A program made the translations under genes and the position numbers. Positions 16,303-25,458 of a stretch of DNA of 64,000 nt are shown piece by piece (position 1 is the first letter of the stretch; each line of letters begins with the position of its first letter). The stretch spans positions 1-64,000 of the forward strand of contig NZ_RYZH01000017.1 in the NCBI RefSeq assembly GCF_003977685.1, in the 5' to 3' direction. The notes below the pieces were generated by a model that worked only from the letters and a program-made list of their open reading frames with translations, did no database searches and was not told where the DNA came from. The DNA is from Tautonia sociabilis (GTDB lineage: Bacteria; Planctomycetota; Planctomycetia; Isosphaerales; Isosphaeraceae).

Positions 16303-18012
16303 ATGCTCGACCACGCGCGCCGACTCGTTCCGCTGGCGGGGCTCGCCCTGGCGATCACCCTGCCGACGATGCCGGGCTTCTCCCCGGCGCTGCTTGCCCA
16401 GGAGCGTCCCGAGGAGCGGGACGGAGGGCCGGAGGCGGCGATCGCCGAGGCGATCGAGAAGCTCAAGGACGAGGGGCTGAATCGTTCGCAGGTGATGGAG
16501 ACGCTCAGCTACCTGACCGACGTCATCGGCCCTCGCCTGACGAACTCGCCGGGAATGAGGCACGCGAACGCCTGGACGAGGGACACGCTCGCCTCGTGGG
16601 GCCTGGAGAACGCGGCGGTCGAGCCGTGGGGAACGTTCGGCCGGGGCTGGTCGCTGGACCGGTTCTCGATGCAGGTGGTCGAGCCGCAGTGCATCCCGAT
16701 CATCGCCATGCCCAAGGCGTGGTCCCCGGGAACGGGGGGGCCGATCACCGGGAAGGTGGTCCTCCTGGAACTCGAATCGGAGGAGGACTATGCGACGTAT
16801 GAGGGCAAGCTCCAGGGGGCGATCGTCCTGGTGAGCGACGAGCGCGAGGTCGAGGCCCACTTCGAGCCGGAGGCGACCCGGCTCGGCGACGACCGCCTGC
16901 TCTCCCTGGCCAACGCCCCCGACCCGGCCGATCGCCGCCGGCAGGGCCCGCCCTCGGGAGAGCGGCGACGGCCGACCGAGGAGCAGATGGCCGCCTTCCG
17001 CGCCCGGGCCGCCGTGCTGGCGAAGCGGGACAAATTCCTGATGGATGAAGGGGCCGCCCTGGTCGTCGATTGCAGCCCGAGAGGAGACGGCGGCACGATC
17101 TTCGTCCAGTCGGCCTCCGTCCCCCGCGACCCCGACGCCGAGCCCCAGGGCGGCGGCAGCCCCTTCGGCGGCAACCGCGTCCGCCCCTGGGACCCCGAGG
17201 CCCCGGCGATGCTCCCCCAGGTGACGATGGCCGTGGAACACTACAACCGGCTCGTCCGGATGATCAAGCAGGGCGTCGAGCCGACGATCGAGGTCGACCT
17301 GCGCGTGACCTTCCACGACGAGGACCTGACCGCCGCGAACACGGTGGCCGAGATCCCGGGGTCGGACCCGGAGCTGGCCGAGCAGGTGGTGATGGTGGGC
17401 GGGCACCTCGACTCCTGGCACGGCGCCGGCTGCGCCACCGACAACGCCGCCGGCTGCGCCGTGGCGATGGAGGCCGTCCGCCTGATCAAGACCCTCGACC
17501 TGAAGCCAAGGAGGACCATCCGGATCGCCCTCTGGTCGGGCGAGGAGCAAGGGCTCCACGGCTCCCGGAACTACGTCTCGCAGCACTTCGGGGCTCGGAA
17601 CGACGACGGCGAGCTGAAGACGACCGAGGAGTACGACCGCTTCGCCGCCTACTACAACTTCGACAACGGCACCGGCAAGATCCGGGGCGTCTACCTCCAG
17701 GGGAACGAGGCCGTGCGGCCGATCTTCCGGCGCTGGCTCCAGCCGTTCGACGACCTGGGCGCCTCGACCCTCTCCTCCTCGAACACCGGGGGGACCGACC
17801 ACCTGCCGTTCGACGCGATCGGCCTGCCCGGATTCCAGTTCATCCAGGACCCGATCGAGTACAACACAAGGACGCACCACTCGACGATGGATAGCTTCGA
17901 GCGGGCCCAGGCCGACGACCTGAAGCAGGCCGCCGTGATCATGGCCGCCTTCGCGTACCGGACCGCGATGATGGACGAGCTACTGCCCCGCAAGCCCGCC
18001 CCGGGGCGCTGA
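16303..18012 (+). CDS. M28 family zinc metallopeptidase, exported
   Basis: A 569-aa aminopeptidase/carboxypeptidase-like enzyme with a signal peptide ending near FSPALLAQ. The metal site is visible in GGHLDSWHGAGCATDNAAG (His and Asp ligands), the catalytic/ligand Glu pair in WSGEEQGLHGS, and a later TGGTDHLPF. An extra region (~130-330) between the N-terminus and the catalytic core likely corresponds to a PA-type insert. GAGGAGG lies 10 nt before the chosen ATG. It probably degrades peptides in the periplasm or outside the cell. It is convergent with the next gene. Confidence 0.92.
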   Translation: MLDHARRLVPLAGLALAITLPTMPGFSPALLAQERPEERDGGPEAAIAEAIEKLKDEGLNRSQVMETLSYLTDVIGPRLTNSPGMRHANAWTRDTLASWGLENAAVEPWGTFGRGWSLDRFSMQVVEPQCIPIIAMPKAWSPGTGGPITGKVVLLELESEEDYATYEGKLQGAIVLVSDEREVEAHFEPEATRLGDDRLLSLANAPDPADRRRQGPPSGERRRPTEEQMAAFRARAAVLAKRDKFLMDEGAALVVDCSPRGDGGTIFVQSASVPRDPDAEPQGGGSPFGGNRVRPWDPEAPAMLPQVTMAVEHYNRLVRMIKQGVEPTIEVDLRVTFHDEDLTAANTVAEIPGSDPELAEQVVMVGGHLDSWHGAGCATDNAAGCAVAMEAVRLIKTLDLKPRRTIRIALWSGEEQGLHGSRNYVSQHFGARNDDGELKTTEEYDRFAAYYNFDNGTGKIRGVYLQGNEAVRPIFRRWLQPFDDLGASTLSSSNTGGTDHLPFDAIGLPGFQFIQDPIEYNTRTHHSTMDSFERAQADDLKQAAVIMAAFAYRTAMMDELLPRKPAPGR

Positions 18013-18237
18013 TCCCGCCTCCCCGTCGTCATCGGCCGCTTCCCCCGCCTCGGGAACCGGATCCTCCCGGGGCGAAGCCGATCGATCGTCCAGCTCCAAG
18101 TCGGTACCGTTCCACTGGCGAGGCGAGTGGGACTTCGGCCCCGGGGGTGCTTGGCAACGGGATCGGCGGAAGGCTGGGGTCGGGTCGGCCCCGGCCTCCC
18201 TCGATCGTCGATCCTCTGTCTTCGGTGAGCCTCGGGA

Positions 18238-19251
18238 TCACTCGGGCAGGATGCCCCCCGGACCGCCGAGACCGGGGACGATCGGCGGGGGAGGAGCGGA
18301 GTCGGGCGTGCTGGCCGACGGGAGGGAGGGGAACGGCGAGGCGGCGGCACCTCCCCCGGCACCGGTCTCGCCGACGGGGCCGGCACCGAGCATGGAGCGG
18401 CGGCCGGCGACCCCTTCCGGCCGGGCGGAGACGAGCACGAGACGCTCGACCACGACCGGGCGGCCCCACTTCTCGGCGGTGGTCCGGGCGCCGAGGCTGA
18501 CCAGCAGCAACTCTCCGGGCTTCAGGGGCCAGGCCCCCTCGACGTGGGACCGGACGACCTCGGGGACCTGGAAGGACGCCTGGAGCTTCATGGCGCCGGC
18601 TCGGGAGACGTTGGGGTCCTCCTCTGCTCGGCGGCGGAAGAGGCCGAGGATCGGGCGGTCCTCGGCGGGAGAGGGGCCGTCAACGGCGTCCTCGAACGAT
18701 CCGGTGTGGATCCCCTGGATGGTCGACTCGTCGAGGTTCAGGCCGACGACGAGGCCATCGGCGTCGGGGGTGGCCGAGAGGCTCAGATCGACGCCGTTGT
18801 GCATCTGCTCCAGGATCGGCAGGTAGGCGATTCCCGATTCCTGCCCGGGGGGGCCGTCGGCCCGGCGCTCGAGGTCGACGACAAGCTGAACGGTCGAGCC
18901 GGTCAAGGTCCGGGCGGCCTGGCCGGCCTCGGCGACGGCGGGGGGAGCCTGCAGGACGACGGTGCGGGGGGACTTCTGGACGTGCTCGATCAGGGAGCGG
19001 GCGGTGCGCTCGTCGATCGCCCAGATCGAGACGCCGGCCTGCCAGCCGAGCCGGCGGGTCTTCCCCTTGAGGACCCCTCGCCAGTCGAGCCCCTCGACCT
19101 GGATGTCGCGTACCTCGAACGCGAAGCGAGGGCCGCCCGCCGCGCCTCCGGACTCCGGCGCCGAGGCCGAGGCCGGGGCGGTGGGATCGACGGCCGGCGG
19201 CGGAGGCAACTGCGTCGGGATCGAGGCCGCCAGAATGATGGCGCCGAGCAT
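18238..19251 (-). CDS. exported protein of unknown function
   Basis: A 337-aa protein starting MLGAIILAASIPTQ (signal-like), with GGAGG 8 nt upstream. The middle holds beta-rich segments with Asp-rich turns (GVDLSLSATPDADGLVVGLNL and FQVPEVVRSHVEGAWPLKPGE), which faintly recall the C-terminal part of secretin-type proteins. The tail is Pro/Gly/Ser-rich. I cannot assign a family. The YncE/phosphatase fusion gene lies 360 bp upstream on the same strand. Confidence 0.6.
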   Translation of the reverse strand: MLGAIILAASIPTQLPPPPAVDPTAPASASAPESGGAAGGPRFAFEVRDIQVEGLDWRGVLKGKTRRLGWQAGVSIWAIDERTARSLIEHVQKSPRTVVLQAPPAVAEAGQAARTLTGSTVQLVVDLERRADGPPGQESGIAYLPILEQMHNGVDLSLSATPDADGLVVGLNLDESTIQGIHTGSFEDAVDGPSPAEDRPILGLFRRRAEEDPNVSRAGAMKLQASFQVPEVVRSHVEGAWPLKPGELLLVSLGARTTAEKWGRPVVVERLVLVSARPEGVAGRRSMLGAGPVGETGAGGGAAASPFPSLPSASTPDSAPPPPIVPGLGGPGGILPE

Positions 19252-19611
19252 CGGGAGTCCCTCCCCTTCCGATCGGTTCCGATCGAGCGGGCGTCGCGTT
19301 CGTTCCTTCGTACGGTCTCCCCCGGCCGGCTCAGGCCGACCCGGGGCGGGTTGGATCATAGGCCCTCCCGCCTGGCCGGTCAACCGCGGCCGGCTCACGC
19401 CGGCCCCGATCCGATCGAGGCACGAGGCGAGTCGCCGAGCGGCCTGACCTCGGCGAGCCAGGCCGCTCGGATCGAGTGGACGTCGGCGCCGGTCGCCTTC
19501 GCCTCGGCCCTGTCGAGGAGTGCGAGCCATCGACCCTCTTTCGCCCGGCGCCTGGTCGTGACGCGATCGATTCGCCGGGAGGGAAGCGATCGACCTGCCG
19601 GCGGTGGCGGG
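19252..19611. other. 360-bp gap without recognised gene
   Basis: GC-rich spacer between two minus-strand genes. One frame near 19395-19510 has a short stretch of protein-like composition but no start or family match, so I do not call it. The upstream region of the 337-aa gene, with its promoter, should lie at its left end. Confidence 0.35.
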
Positions 19612-22203
19612 TCACTCGTCGTCGTCGGCTGCCGCGTCGTCCTCATCCTCCTCGACCTGGAGGACGAAGGCGGAGCGGACGGGGGCGGGCATGGGGGAGT
19701 CGGCTCCCTTGACGGATCGCCAGATGATCTCGTTGAAGAGGAGGTCGTCGGCGGCGTCCTCCCGGGAGAGGTCGAGGCGGTTGGACAGCTCGGCGCCCCA
19801 GGCGGTGGCGAGGTTCGTCTCTTCGAGGTCGATCCGGGCGGGGCGAAGCTCGTAGGGGGTGGCGTCGGGCTCGGCATGGAAGCAGTGGTACATGGGCCGG
19901 GCGGCGGCGTCGAACTGGCTCATGGGCTCCAGGCCGAGGATCAGCTCCATGGTGCGGAGCATCGACGAGGTGGAATACATTGTCGAGTCCGTGCCCGATC
20001 CCCGGGTGTAGGGGCTGACGCAGAGGGCGACGGTGCGGTGGGCGTCGACGTGGTCGGGGCCGTTCTGGGCGTCGTCCTCGACGACGAAGATCGCTGTCTG
20101 GGGCCAGAATCGGGACTTGCTCAGGCCCTCGACGATCATCCCCAAGGCCAGGTCATTGTCGGCGACCATCGCTCGGGGGGTGAGGGCGCCGGGGCGGGTG
20201 CCGGAGGTGTGGTCGTTGCCGATCCGGACGATCTGCAACCGCGGCATCTCTCCCTCGCGCTCGAATCGGGAGAGTGCTTCGAGGAACCGCTCGGCGCGCT
20301 TGACGTCGGGATAGTTAAGGTCGTAGCCGCGGTAGAAGGGATCGATATGCCCTTCGAGGGCCTCGGCCCGAGCGACGCCGGGGTCGCCGGGGTTGGGGCC
20401 GTTCTGGACCCACTCGCCGTAGGATCGGTAGCTGATACCGGCGGCCTTCGCGCGGTCCCAGAGGTAGCCTCCGGCGGGGGTGGCGATGGCGAACGCCCCC
20501 TCGGCCGGGTACGGAACGCGGCGGTCGCCGCGGTAGCCGAGCGGCCAGGTGCGCTCGACGAAGTCGGTGGCGTAGGCGGCCATGGTCCACTCGTGGCCGT
20601 CGGCGGAAACCTCGCTCTCGACGTAGAAGTTGTCGAGCAGGACGTACTCGCGCGCCAGGGCGTGATGGTTCGGCGTCACCTCCTCGGGAAAGAGGCAGAG
20701 GGCGGGCTCGCCGTTCCCCTCGGGCATGTCGCCGAAGACCTGGTCATAAGTACGATTTTCTTTGATGACATAGATGCAGTAGCGGATCGGAGAGGGGTCG
20801 CCGACCTTGGCCGGAATCGGGTTCCCCTCGGGGCGGGCGGCGGTCACGGCGGCCGGGTCGTCTCGTCGGAGGGGGCTGCACTGGTAGACGGTCTGGGTGA
20901 GGGTGCCCATGCCCTGGGGGTCGGGCATGGGGATGACCGAGAGGGTGCCCTCGAACAGGCCGGCGATGTACTCGACCGTGGGCGGCCGGCCGCCGGGGGT
21001 GGGCTGGGGACCGTTGCGGTTGGCCCGGGACATCGCTCCCTTGCCGTTGGTCACGTAGATGGTCTTGCCGTCGTCGGAGAGGCGGACGCAGGTGGGATAC
21101 CAGCCAACGGGGATGAAGCCCATCGCCTTGCTGCGGCCGGGCTCCTCGACGTTGACCACGGCGAGGTTGTTCGTGTTGGCGTTGGAGACGAACAGGACCG
21201 TCTCGTCGGGGGAGAGGGCCAGGGCGTTGGGGGTCGAGCCGCTGGGGGCGTCGGGGGCGATGGCGGTGCCGATCGTCTCCAGGGCGCGGCCGGCGTCGGT
21301 GTCGAAGAGGGTGACCGTGTTGCGGTTGGCGTTGGCGACGTAGAGCAAGGCGCCGTCTCGGGCCAGGAGCAGCTCGTTGGGGTGCTCCTCGGTGGGCCAG
21401 CGGCCGACGACCTCGGCGGTCTTCAGGTCGATCAGCGAGACGCTCATCGCTCCCCAGAGGCTCGCATAGACGCGGCCCCGGGCCTCGTCGATGGCCAGGC
21501 CGTACGGATAGGAGCCGGCTCCGGTGTCGGTCTCGCCGAGGAACGCGCCGGTCTCGGCGTCGAACCGGGAGACGGTGTGCCCCCAGGTGTTGGCGACCCA
21601 GAGGGTCGAGCCGTCTCCCGAGAGGGCCAGGCCGCCGGGAACGCGCTGGGTGGTGCGGCGGACGTCCTGCTCGTCATCGGGAGGCGGAGCGGCGGGGACG
21701 AGGGGACCGGGGTAGCGGAAGGTGGTTCGGTTGGAGAGCAGCCCGGCGCGGTGGTCGAAGCGGTAGATCACGTCGTCGAAGCCGCCGCCGGCGAAGAGGC
21801 GGGAGCCGTCGGCCGACCAGAGCAGGCCGGAGAAGCTGGCCGGCAGCGAAACGCGGCTGAGGATCTGGTTCGACTCGGCGTCGAGCGTCACGACCTCGTG
21901 AGAGCGGTAGCCGGCGAACAGCAGGGCGAGGATCGGCTCGCTCGGGTGCCGGGCGATGAGCACGGGGAAGTCTCCCGCCAGCGCGATCTGCCGACCGGCC
22001 GGCCGGAGGGTCCAGCCGTTGGGCAGCAGCACACCGCCGTCCGGTTCGATGCCCGGCCAGATCGTCTTCACGGCCTCCGGGACCTCGGCGGCCGGCTCCT
22101 GCGCCGGCACGGTTGCCGGGATCATCGCCAGCATCGCGACCACGGCGATCGTCGCCGCGACGAACCCTCGGCGTCGGTGTGGGAATCGGGGGAGGACGGA
22201 CAT
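19612..22203 (-). CDS. YncE-type beta-propeller fused to alkaline phosphatase/phosphoesterase domain, exported
   Basis: An 863-aa two-domain secreted protein. After a signal peptide (ATIAVVAMLAMIPATVPAQ), residues ~60-420 form YVTN-like propeller blades (LWVANTWGHTVSRFDAETG; LYVANANRNTVTLFDTDAG; LFVSNANTNNLAVVNVEEPG). Residues ~455-810 form an alkaline-phosphatase-superfamily domain starting YVIKENRTYDQVFGDM (the nucleophile Thr region), with IRIGNDHTSG and FVVEDDAQNGPDHVDAHR as metal-site motifs. The tail is very acidic. It may release phosphate from organic phosphoesters outside the cell; substrate unknown. This architecture is well represented in planctomycetes. Confidence 0.9.
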   Translation of the reverse strand: MSVLPRFPHRRRGFVAATIAVVAMLAMIPATVPAQEPAAEVPEAVKTIWPGIEPDGGVLLPNGWTLRPAGRQIALAGDFPVLIARHPSEPILALLFAGYRSHEVVTLDAESNQILSRVSLPASFSGLLWSADGSRLFAGGGFDDVIYRFDHRAGLLSNRTTFRYPGPLVPAAPPPDDEQDVRRTTQRVPGGLALSGDGSTLWVANTWGHTVSRFDAETGAFLGETDTGAGSYPYGLAIDEARGRVYASLWGAMSVSLIDLKTAEVVGRWPTEEHPNELLLARDGALLYVANANRNTVTLFDTDAGRALETIGTAIAPDAPSGSTPNALALSPDETVLFVSNANTNNLAVVNVEEPGRSKAMGFIPVGWYPTCVRLSDDGKTIYVTNGKGAMSRANRNGPQPTPGGRPPTVEYIAGLFEGTLSVIPMPDPQGMGTLTQTVYQCSPLRRDDPAAVTAARPEGNPIPAKVGDPSPIRYCIYVIKENRTYDQVFGDMPEGNGEPALCLFPEEVTPNHHALAREYVLLDNFYVESEVSADGHEWTMAAYATDFVERTWPLGYRGDRRVPYPAEGAFAIATPAGGYLWDRAKAAGISYRSYGEWVQNGPNPGDPGVARAEALEGHIDPFYRGYDLNYPDVKRAERFLEALSRFEREGEMPRLQIVRIGNDHTSGTRPGALTPRAMVADNDLALGMIVEGLSKSRFWPQTAIFVVEDDAQNGPDHVDAHRTVALCVSPYTRGSGTDSTMYSTSSMLRTMELILGLEPMSQFDAAARPMYHCFHAEPDATPYELRPARIDLEETNLATAWGAELSNRLDLSREDAADDLLFNEIIWRSVKGADSPMPAPVRSAFVLQVEEDEDDAAADDDE

Positions 22204-22361
22204 GGGAAGGGGGTCCTTGCGGGGAGGAATCCAGGGGGCACGCCGGCCCCTACCCTAACCCGGGTCCGGGCCTCCGGCCAGGATCTCGGCCGAAGCCGGG
22301 CGATTCTTCTCGGACCCGTCACCGGCCCTTTTCGGGGCCTTCCGCCACCCGTCCTGAGCCC

Positions 22362-23381
22362 TCAGTCCTCAGGGATCGGACACCCGCCCGGCTCCTCATG
22401 CCCATGCCCATGAGGGCACGGCTCGAGGTGCACGAGCACGTCGCGGAGGGTGGGGAAGGCGAGGAGGAGGCGGTCCTTCACGCGGTGGCCGATGCGGTGC
22501 CCCTCGGCGATGGTGAGGGAGGGGTCGAGCTCGAGGTGGATGTCGGCGAAGTATTCCAGGCCGGACTTGCGCACCCAGAGCGTCTCGACGCCGAGCACCT
22601 GGGGGTCGGCCAGGGCCTCGGCCTCGATCAGGGAGACGAAAGCGCCTTCGGCCTGGGCGTCCATCAGCTCCTGGGCGCTCTCCCAGACGAGCGAGGCGGC
22701 CGATCGGACGATGATGGCCACGACGACCAGCGCCGCCAGCTCGTCGGCGAAGAGGTAGCTCGGGCCTCCCCAGCGGACCATCCCCAGGCCGATCAGGACG
22801 GCCAGGGCGCTGAAGGCGTCGGCGCGGTGGTCCCAGGCGTTGGCGACCAGGGCGCTGGAGCCGGTCCGCCGCCCGATCCGGATCTTGTACCGGAAGAGGA
22901 CCTCCTTGATGACGACGTTCGCCCCGGCGATCGCAAGCGTCCAGCCGGGAGGCACCTCGTGAGCCAGCGGCAGGCGACGGAAGGCCTCGACCCCGACCAG
23001 CAGCGCCGAGCCGAGCACCAGCAGCGACACCGCCAGGCCGGCGATCGCTTCGGCCCGGGTGTGGCCGTAAGGGTGCTCCCGGTCGGGAGGCCGCTGAGCG
23101 AGGCGGAGGGCGAACAGGACGGCCAGCGACGTGACCACGTCGCCGAGCGAGTTCACCGCGTCGGAGACCAGCGCGAACGAGTGGCCGATCAGCCCTCCCG
23201 CGAGCTTGGCGGCCCCCAGCCCGGCATTCACCGCCAGGCCAAGCAGCGCCGCGGCGACCACCTCGCGGTACAGCGCCGCCCTCGACTGCTCCCGGCCCCG
23301 AGTCGCGTCCCGAGTCATCCGCCCCCCGCCGATCAGCTCGCCCCGGCCCCGATCCGCCACCACCTTCGCCCGAGGGCGCAT
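22362..23381 (-). CDS. cation diffusion facilitator (CDF) metal transporter
   Basis: A 339-aa inner-membrane metal/proton antiporter. The metal-site helices show HSFALVSDAVNSLGD (helix II) and WDHRADAFSALAV (helix V), and RPPDREHPYGHTRAE marks the II-III loop. The cytoplasmic C-terminal domain runs from ~255 and ends in a His/Cys-rich tail (CPHGHGHEEPGGC) that could sense zinc or another metal. The start was set at MRPRAKVV with GGAGG 11 nt upstream; MTRDATRG at 23318 is an alternative. It probably exports zinc, iron or a similar divalent ion. It lies upstream of the phosphatase fusion on the same strand. Confidence 0.9.
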   Translation of the reverse strand: MRPRAKVVADRGRGELIGGGRMTRDATRGREQSRAALYREVVAAALLGLAVNAGLGAAKLAGGLIGHSFALVSDAVNSLGDVVTSLAVLFALRLAQRPPDREHPYGHTRAEAIAGLAVSLLVLGSALLVGVEAFRRLPLAHEVPPGWTLAIAGANVVIKEVLFRYKIRIGRRTGSSALVANAWDHRADAFSALAVLIGLGMVRWGGPSYLFADELAALVVVAIIVRSAASLVWESAQELMDAQAEGAFVSLIEAEALADPQVLGVETLWVRKSGLEYFADIHLELDPSLTIAEGHRIGHRVKDRLLLAFPTLRDVLVHLEPCPHGHGHEEPGGCPIPED

Positions 23382-23656
23382 TGTCTCGCGTCCCTCCCCG
23401 GCGGGGAATGGCGATTCCGAGCCGAAGCGGGCCCGAATGTCGAGACAGGCCCGGCCCGAGTTGGCCGGCCCCTGGACGTCTCGCCCCAAGCAGCGAGCGA
23501 CGGGGAAGACCGGCGAGCGTCGAGGAGCCTCGGGGCAGGAGACCGGATCGACGCCGACGCAGGGGCAGGAAGGCGAGCATTCGCGCCGGGGCGGCTCGCC
23601 TTCCCGCACTTGCCAGGTCCCGCCCCTGGTCGGAGCGTTTCGAGGCGGAGTCGGAA

Positions 23657-24280
23657 TCAGGGGAGAGGAGGCTGGACGGAGAGGGAGGGCTCGGGAGAGG
23701 AATCAGGAGCCGGAGTCGATTGGAGGCCCGGCGGAGGAGCGGGGCGAGGGAGCGGAGCCGGCAGGGGAGCGGGCCGCTCAATCTCGGCGCCGGGGCCAAC
23801 TTCGGGTAAGGGCTCGGGCCCGGGGACCGCGCTGGAGGACCGAGGCGGGCCAACCGCCGGCTCGGGAGCCACCAGCTCGCTGATGACTCGGGAGACGCCC
23901 ACGGTCGAGGCCGCCAGCTCCACGGCCCGGTCGGCTTGCGCTTGCGAGAGGACCGAGCCGCGGAGGACGATCACGCCGCCGGGATGGGCATCGACGGCGA
24001 GGCGGGCCCCGGCCAGTTCCTTATCCCAGAGCAGTCGGCTATAGACCCGAGGGGTGAGTTCCATCGCCTCGACGGCGCCCCGGGTCCGAGCGAAGGCGGT
24101 GCGCAGGGCCCCCTCGACGGCTCGACCGGCGGTGTCGAGGGCGCCTCCAACGACCTCTCCCACCTGTTCGGCCGGGCCGACGGGTCGAACCACCTGGCCG
24201 AGCGCGCCGGCCGGGCCGAAGAGCCCGACAACGGCCAGGGCCGCCAGGGGGGTGAGCCGGAGTGTCACGTGGTTGGTCAT
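23657..24280 (-). CDS. BON-domain exported protein
   Basis: A 207-aa protein with a signal peptide (LAALAVVGLFGPAGALGQ). A BON domain spans about residues 75-145 (RLLWDKELAGARLAVDA and VIVLRGSVLSQAQADRAVELA). The C-terminal ~60 residues are Pro/Ala/Glu-rich and probably disordered. BON proteins attach to membranes or the periplasmic matrix. It sits 275 bp upstream of the CDF transporter on the same strand. Confidence 0.82.
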   Translation of the reverse strand: MTNHVTLRLTPLAALAVVGLFGPAGALGQVVRPVGPAEQVGEVVGGALDTAGRAVEGALRTAFARTRGAVEAMELTPRVYSRLLWDKELAGARLAVDAHPGGVIVLRGSVLSQAQADRAVELAASTVGVSRVISELVAPEPAVGPPRSSSAVPGPEPLPEVGPGAEIERPAPLPAPLPRPAPPPGLQSTPAPDSSPEPSLSVQPPLP

Positions 24281-24828
24281 CTGACATCGCCTCCTCGTGA
24301 TTGCGAACCTCGTTCCCAGCGTGCCGACCGCCTCGACCCCGGAGAAGGGCCGGGCCCCAGAGCACCCAGGATCCCGATCAGCGGGATGATGTCGAGCCGA
24401 ATCGTCTCGAAGAGGTCGGTTCTTCCGCGATGGAATCGGGCCCGACTCTCAGAACAGAGCTAGCATACCCCGTGCCGACTCGGAGCATCGGGGAGATCAG
24501 CCAACCGATCCGATTCGGTGTCGGGAGAAGACGCGGGCGAAATGGGCAGGCATGGCGTCGGCCTTGCGGTTCCCATCGGATCGCTCGACAGGGGGGCTTT
24601 GCCGGGGTGTTCGGCTCTGGAGGAGGCCGGGATCAAGCGCAGGGCGAGCGGGCCCTGGCGGCTTCGATGCGATCGAGGTGCTTAAGTCGAGGCCCTGGAT
24701 CGCCTCGCAGGAGAGCAGCGCGTGGGCAGGCAGACGAGCGAGCCGGGCATTTTTTTGGTAGAAACGATCATTGGGGGAGACGATTCGAGGACCGCCCGAC
24801 GCCCGCCGACGACCGGCCGAGCCCCGCG
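24281..24828. other. 548-bp divergent intergenic region
   Basis: It lies between the BON gene (minus) and the chelatase-like gene (plus) and should carry both promoters. A short T7 tract occurs at about 24750. I see no gene, repeat or RNA structure that I can support. Confidence 0.35.
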
Positions 24829-25305
24829 ATGACTCAAGACCGAGACGAGGGACCTGTGACCGCCGTCCTGCTCATCGCCCACGGCAGCCGCCACGAACCG
24901 GCCAACGCCGACCTCCGGCGCCTGGCCGACCGCCTGGCGGCCGGGGGGAGCTATCCGATTGTCGAGCCGGCCTTCCTCGAACTGACGGCTCCCCTGATTA
25001 CCGAGGGGGGAGACCGCTGCGTGGCCCGGGGAGCGACCCGGGTGCTGATGGTCCCCTACTTCCTCTCCATGGGCGTGCACCTGCTGCGCGACCTGACCGC
25101 CGCCCGGGAGGAGCTGGCGGCAAGGCACCCCGGGGTCGCCTTCATCCTCGGGCCCCCCCTGGGCCCCGACCCGGCGCTCGACCGGCTGGTGGCCGACCGG
25201 ATCGCCCGGCTCGACTCGGGGAACCTCGAGCCGATCGACACCCCCTCGGCCGAGGCCGCCGCCCGCTTCGCCCCGATGGGAAGAGACGGGCCGGGGAACG
25301 ACTGA
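24829..25305 (+). CDS. CbiX/SirB-type sirohydrochlorin chelatase-like protein
   Basis: A 158-aa protein of the class II chelatase fold that inserts Co or Fe into tetrapyrroles. The signature LLIAHGSRHEPANADL carries the metal-binding/catalytic His, and VLMVPYFLSMGVHLLRDL carries the second conserved region with its His. The single-domain length fits small CbiX. No other cobalamin or siroheme gene is nearby, so the substrate metal is unresolved. The C-terminal ~35 residues extend beyond the core and look disordered. Confidence 0.82.
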   Translation: MTQDRDEGPVTAVLLIAHGSRHEPANADLRRLADRLAAGGSYPIVEPAFLELTAPLITEGGDRCVARGATRVLMVPYFLSMGVHLLRDLTAAREELAARHPGVAFILGPPLGPDPALDRLVADRIARLDSGNLEPIDTPSAEAAARFAPMGRDGPGND

Positions 25306-25343
25306 CCTGTCCAGAACTCAACCGACTCACACGGATCGCAATT

Positions 25344-25382
25344 CCGGGGAGTCCGGGGCCGCTCCGACCCCGGATTCCCCGG
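25344..25382. terminator. strong hairpin between convergent genes
   Basis: A 15-bp inverted repeat (25344-25358 against 25368-25382) with one G-U pair and a 9-nt loop lies between the convergent chelatase-like and oxidoreductase genes. It is GC-rich with no T tract and is well placed to end transcription from both sides. Confidence 0.65.
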
Positions 25383-25458
25383 CCCGACGATCCGCCATCG
25401 CAGCATTCCGGGATCGCTCGGAGCGCCGGTCGCGCTCGGGAGCTGGCACGGCGTCGGC

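Noticed and set aside
15298..17880. An 860-codon minus-strand frame
   Set aside because: It is antisense to the M28 peptidase and the membrane protein; the product has no recognisable domain and is a high-GC artefact.
19331..19620. Possible small gene between the two minus-strand exported-protein genes
   Set aside because: A short protein-like stretch exists, but without start codon context, ribosome binding site or family resemblance.
18544..22413. A 1,289-codon open frame on the plus strand
   Set aside because: It is antisense to the exported unknown and the YncE/phosphatase fusion, both with clear family motifs or signal peptide and ribosome binding site.
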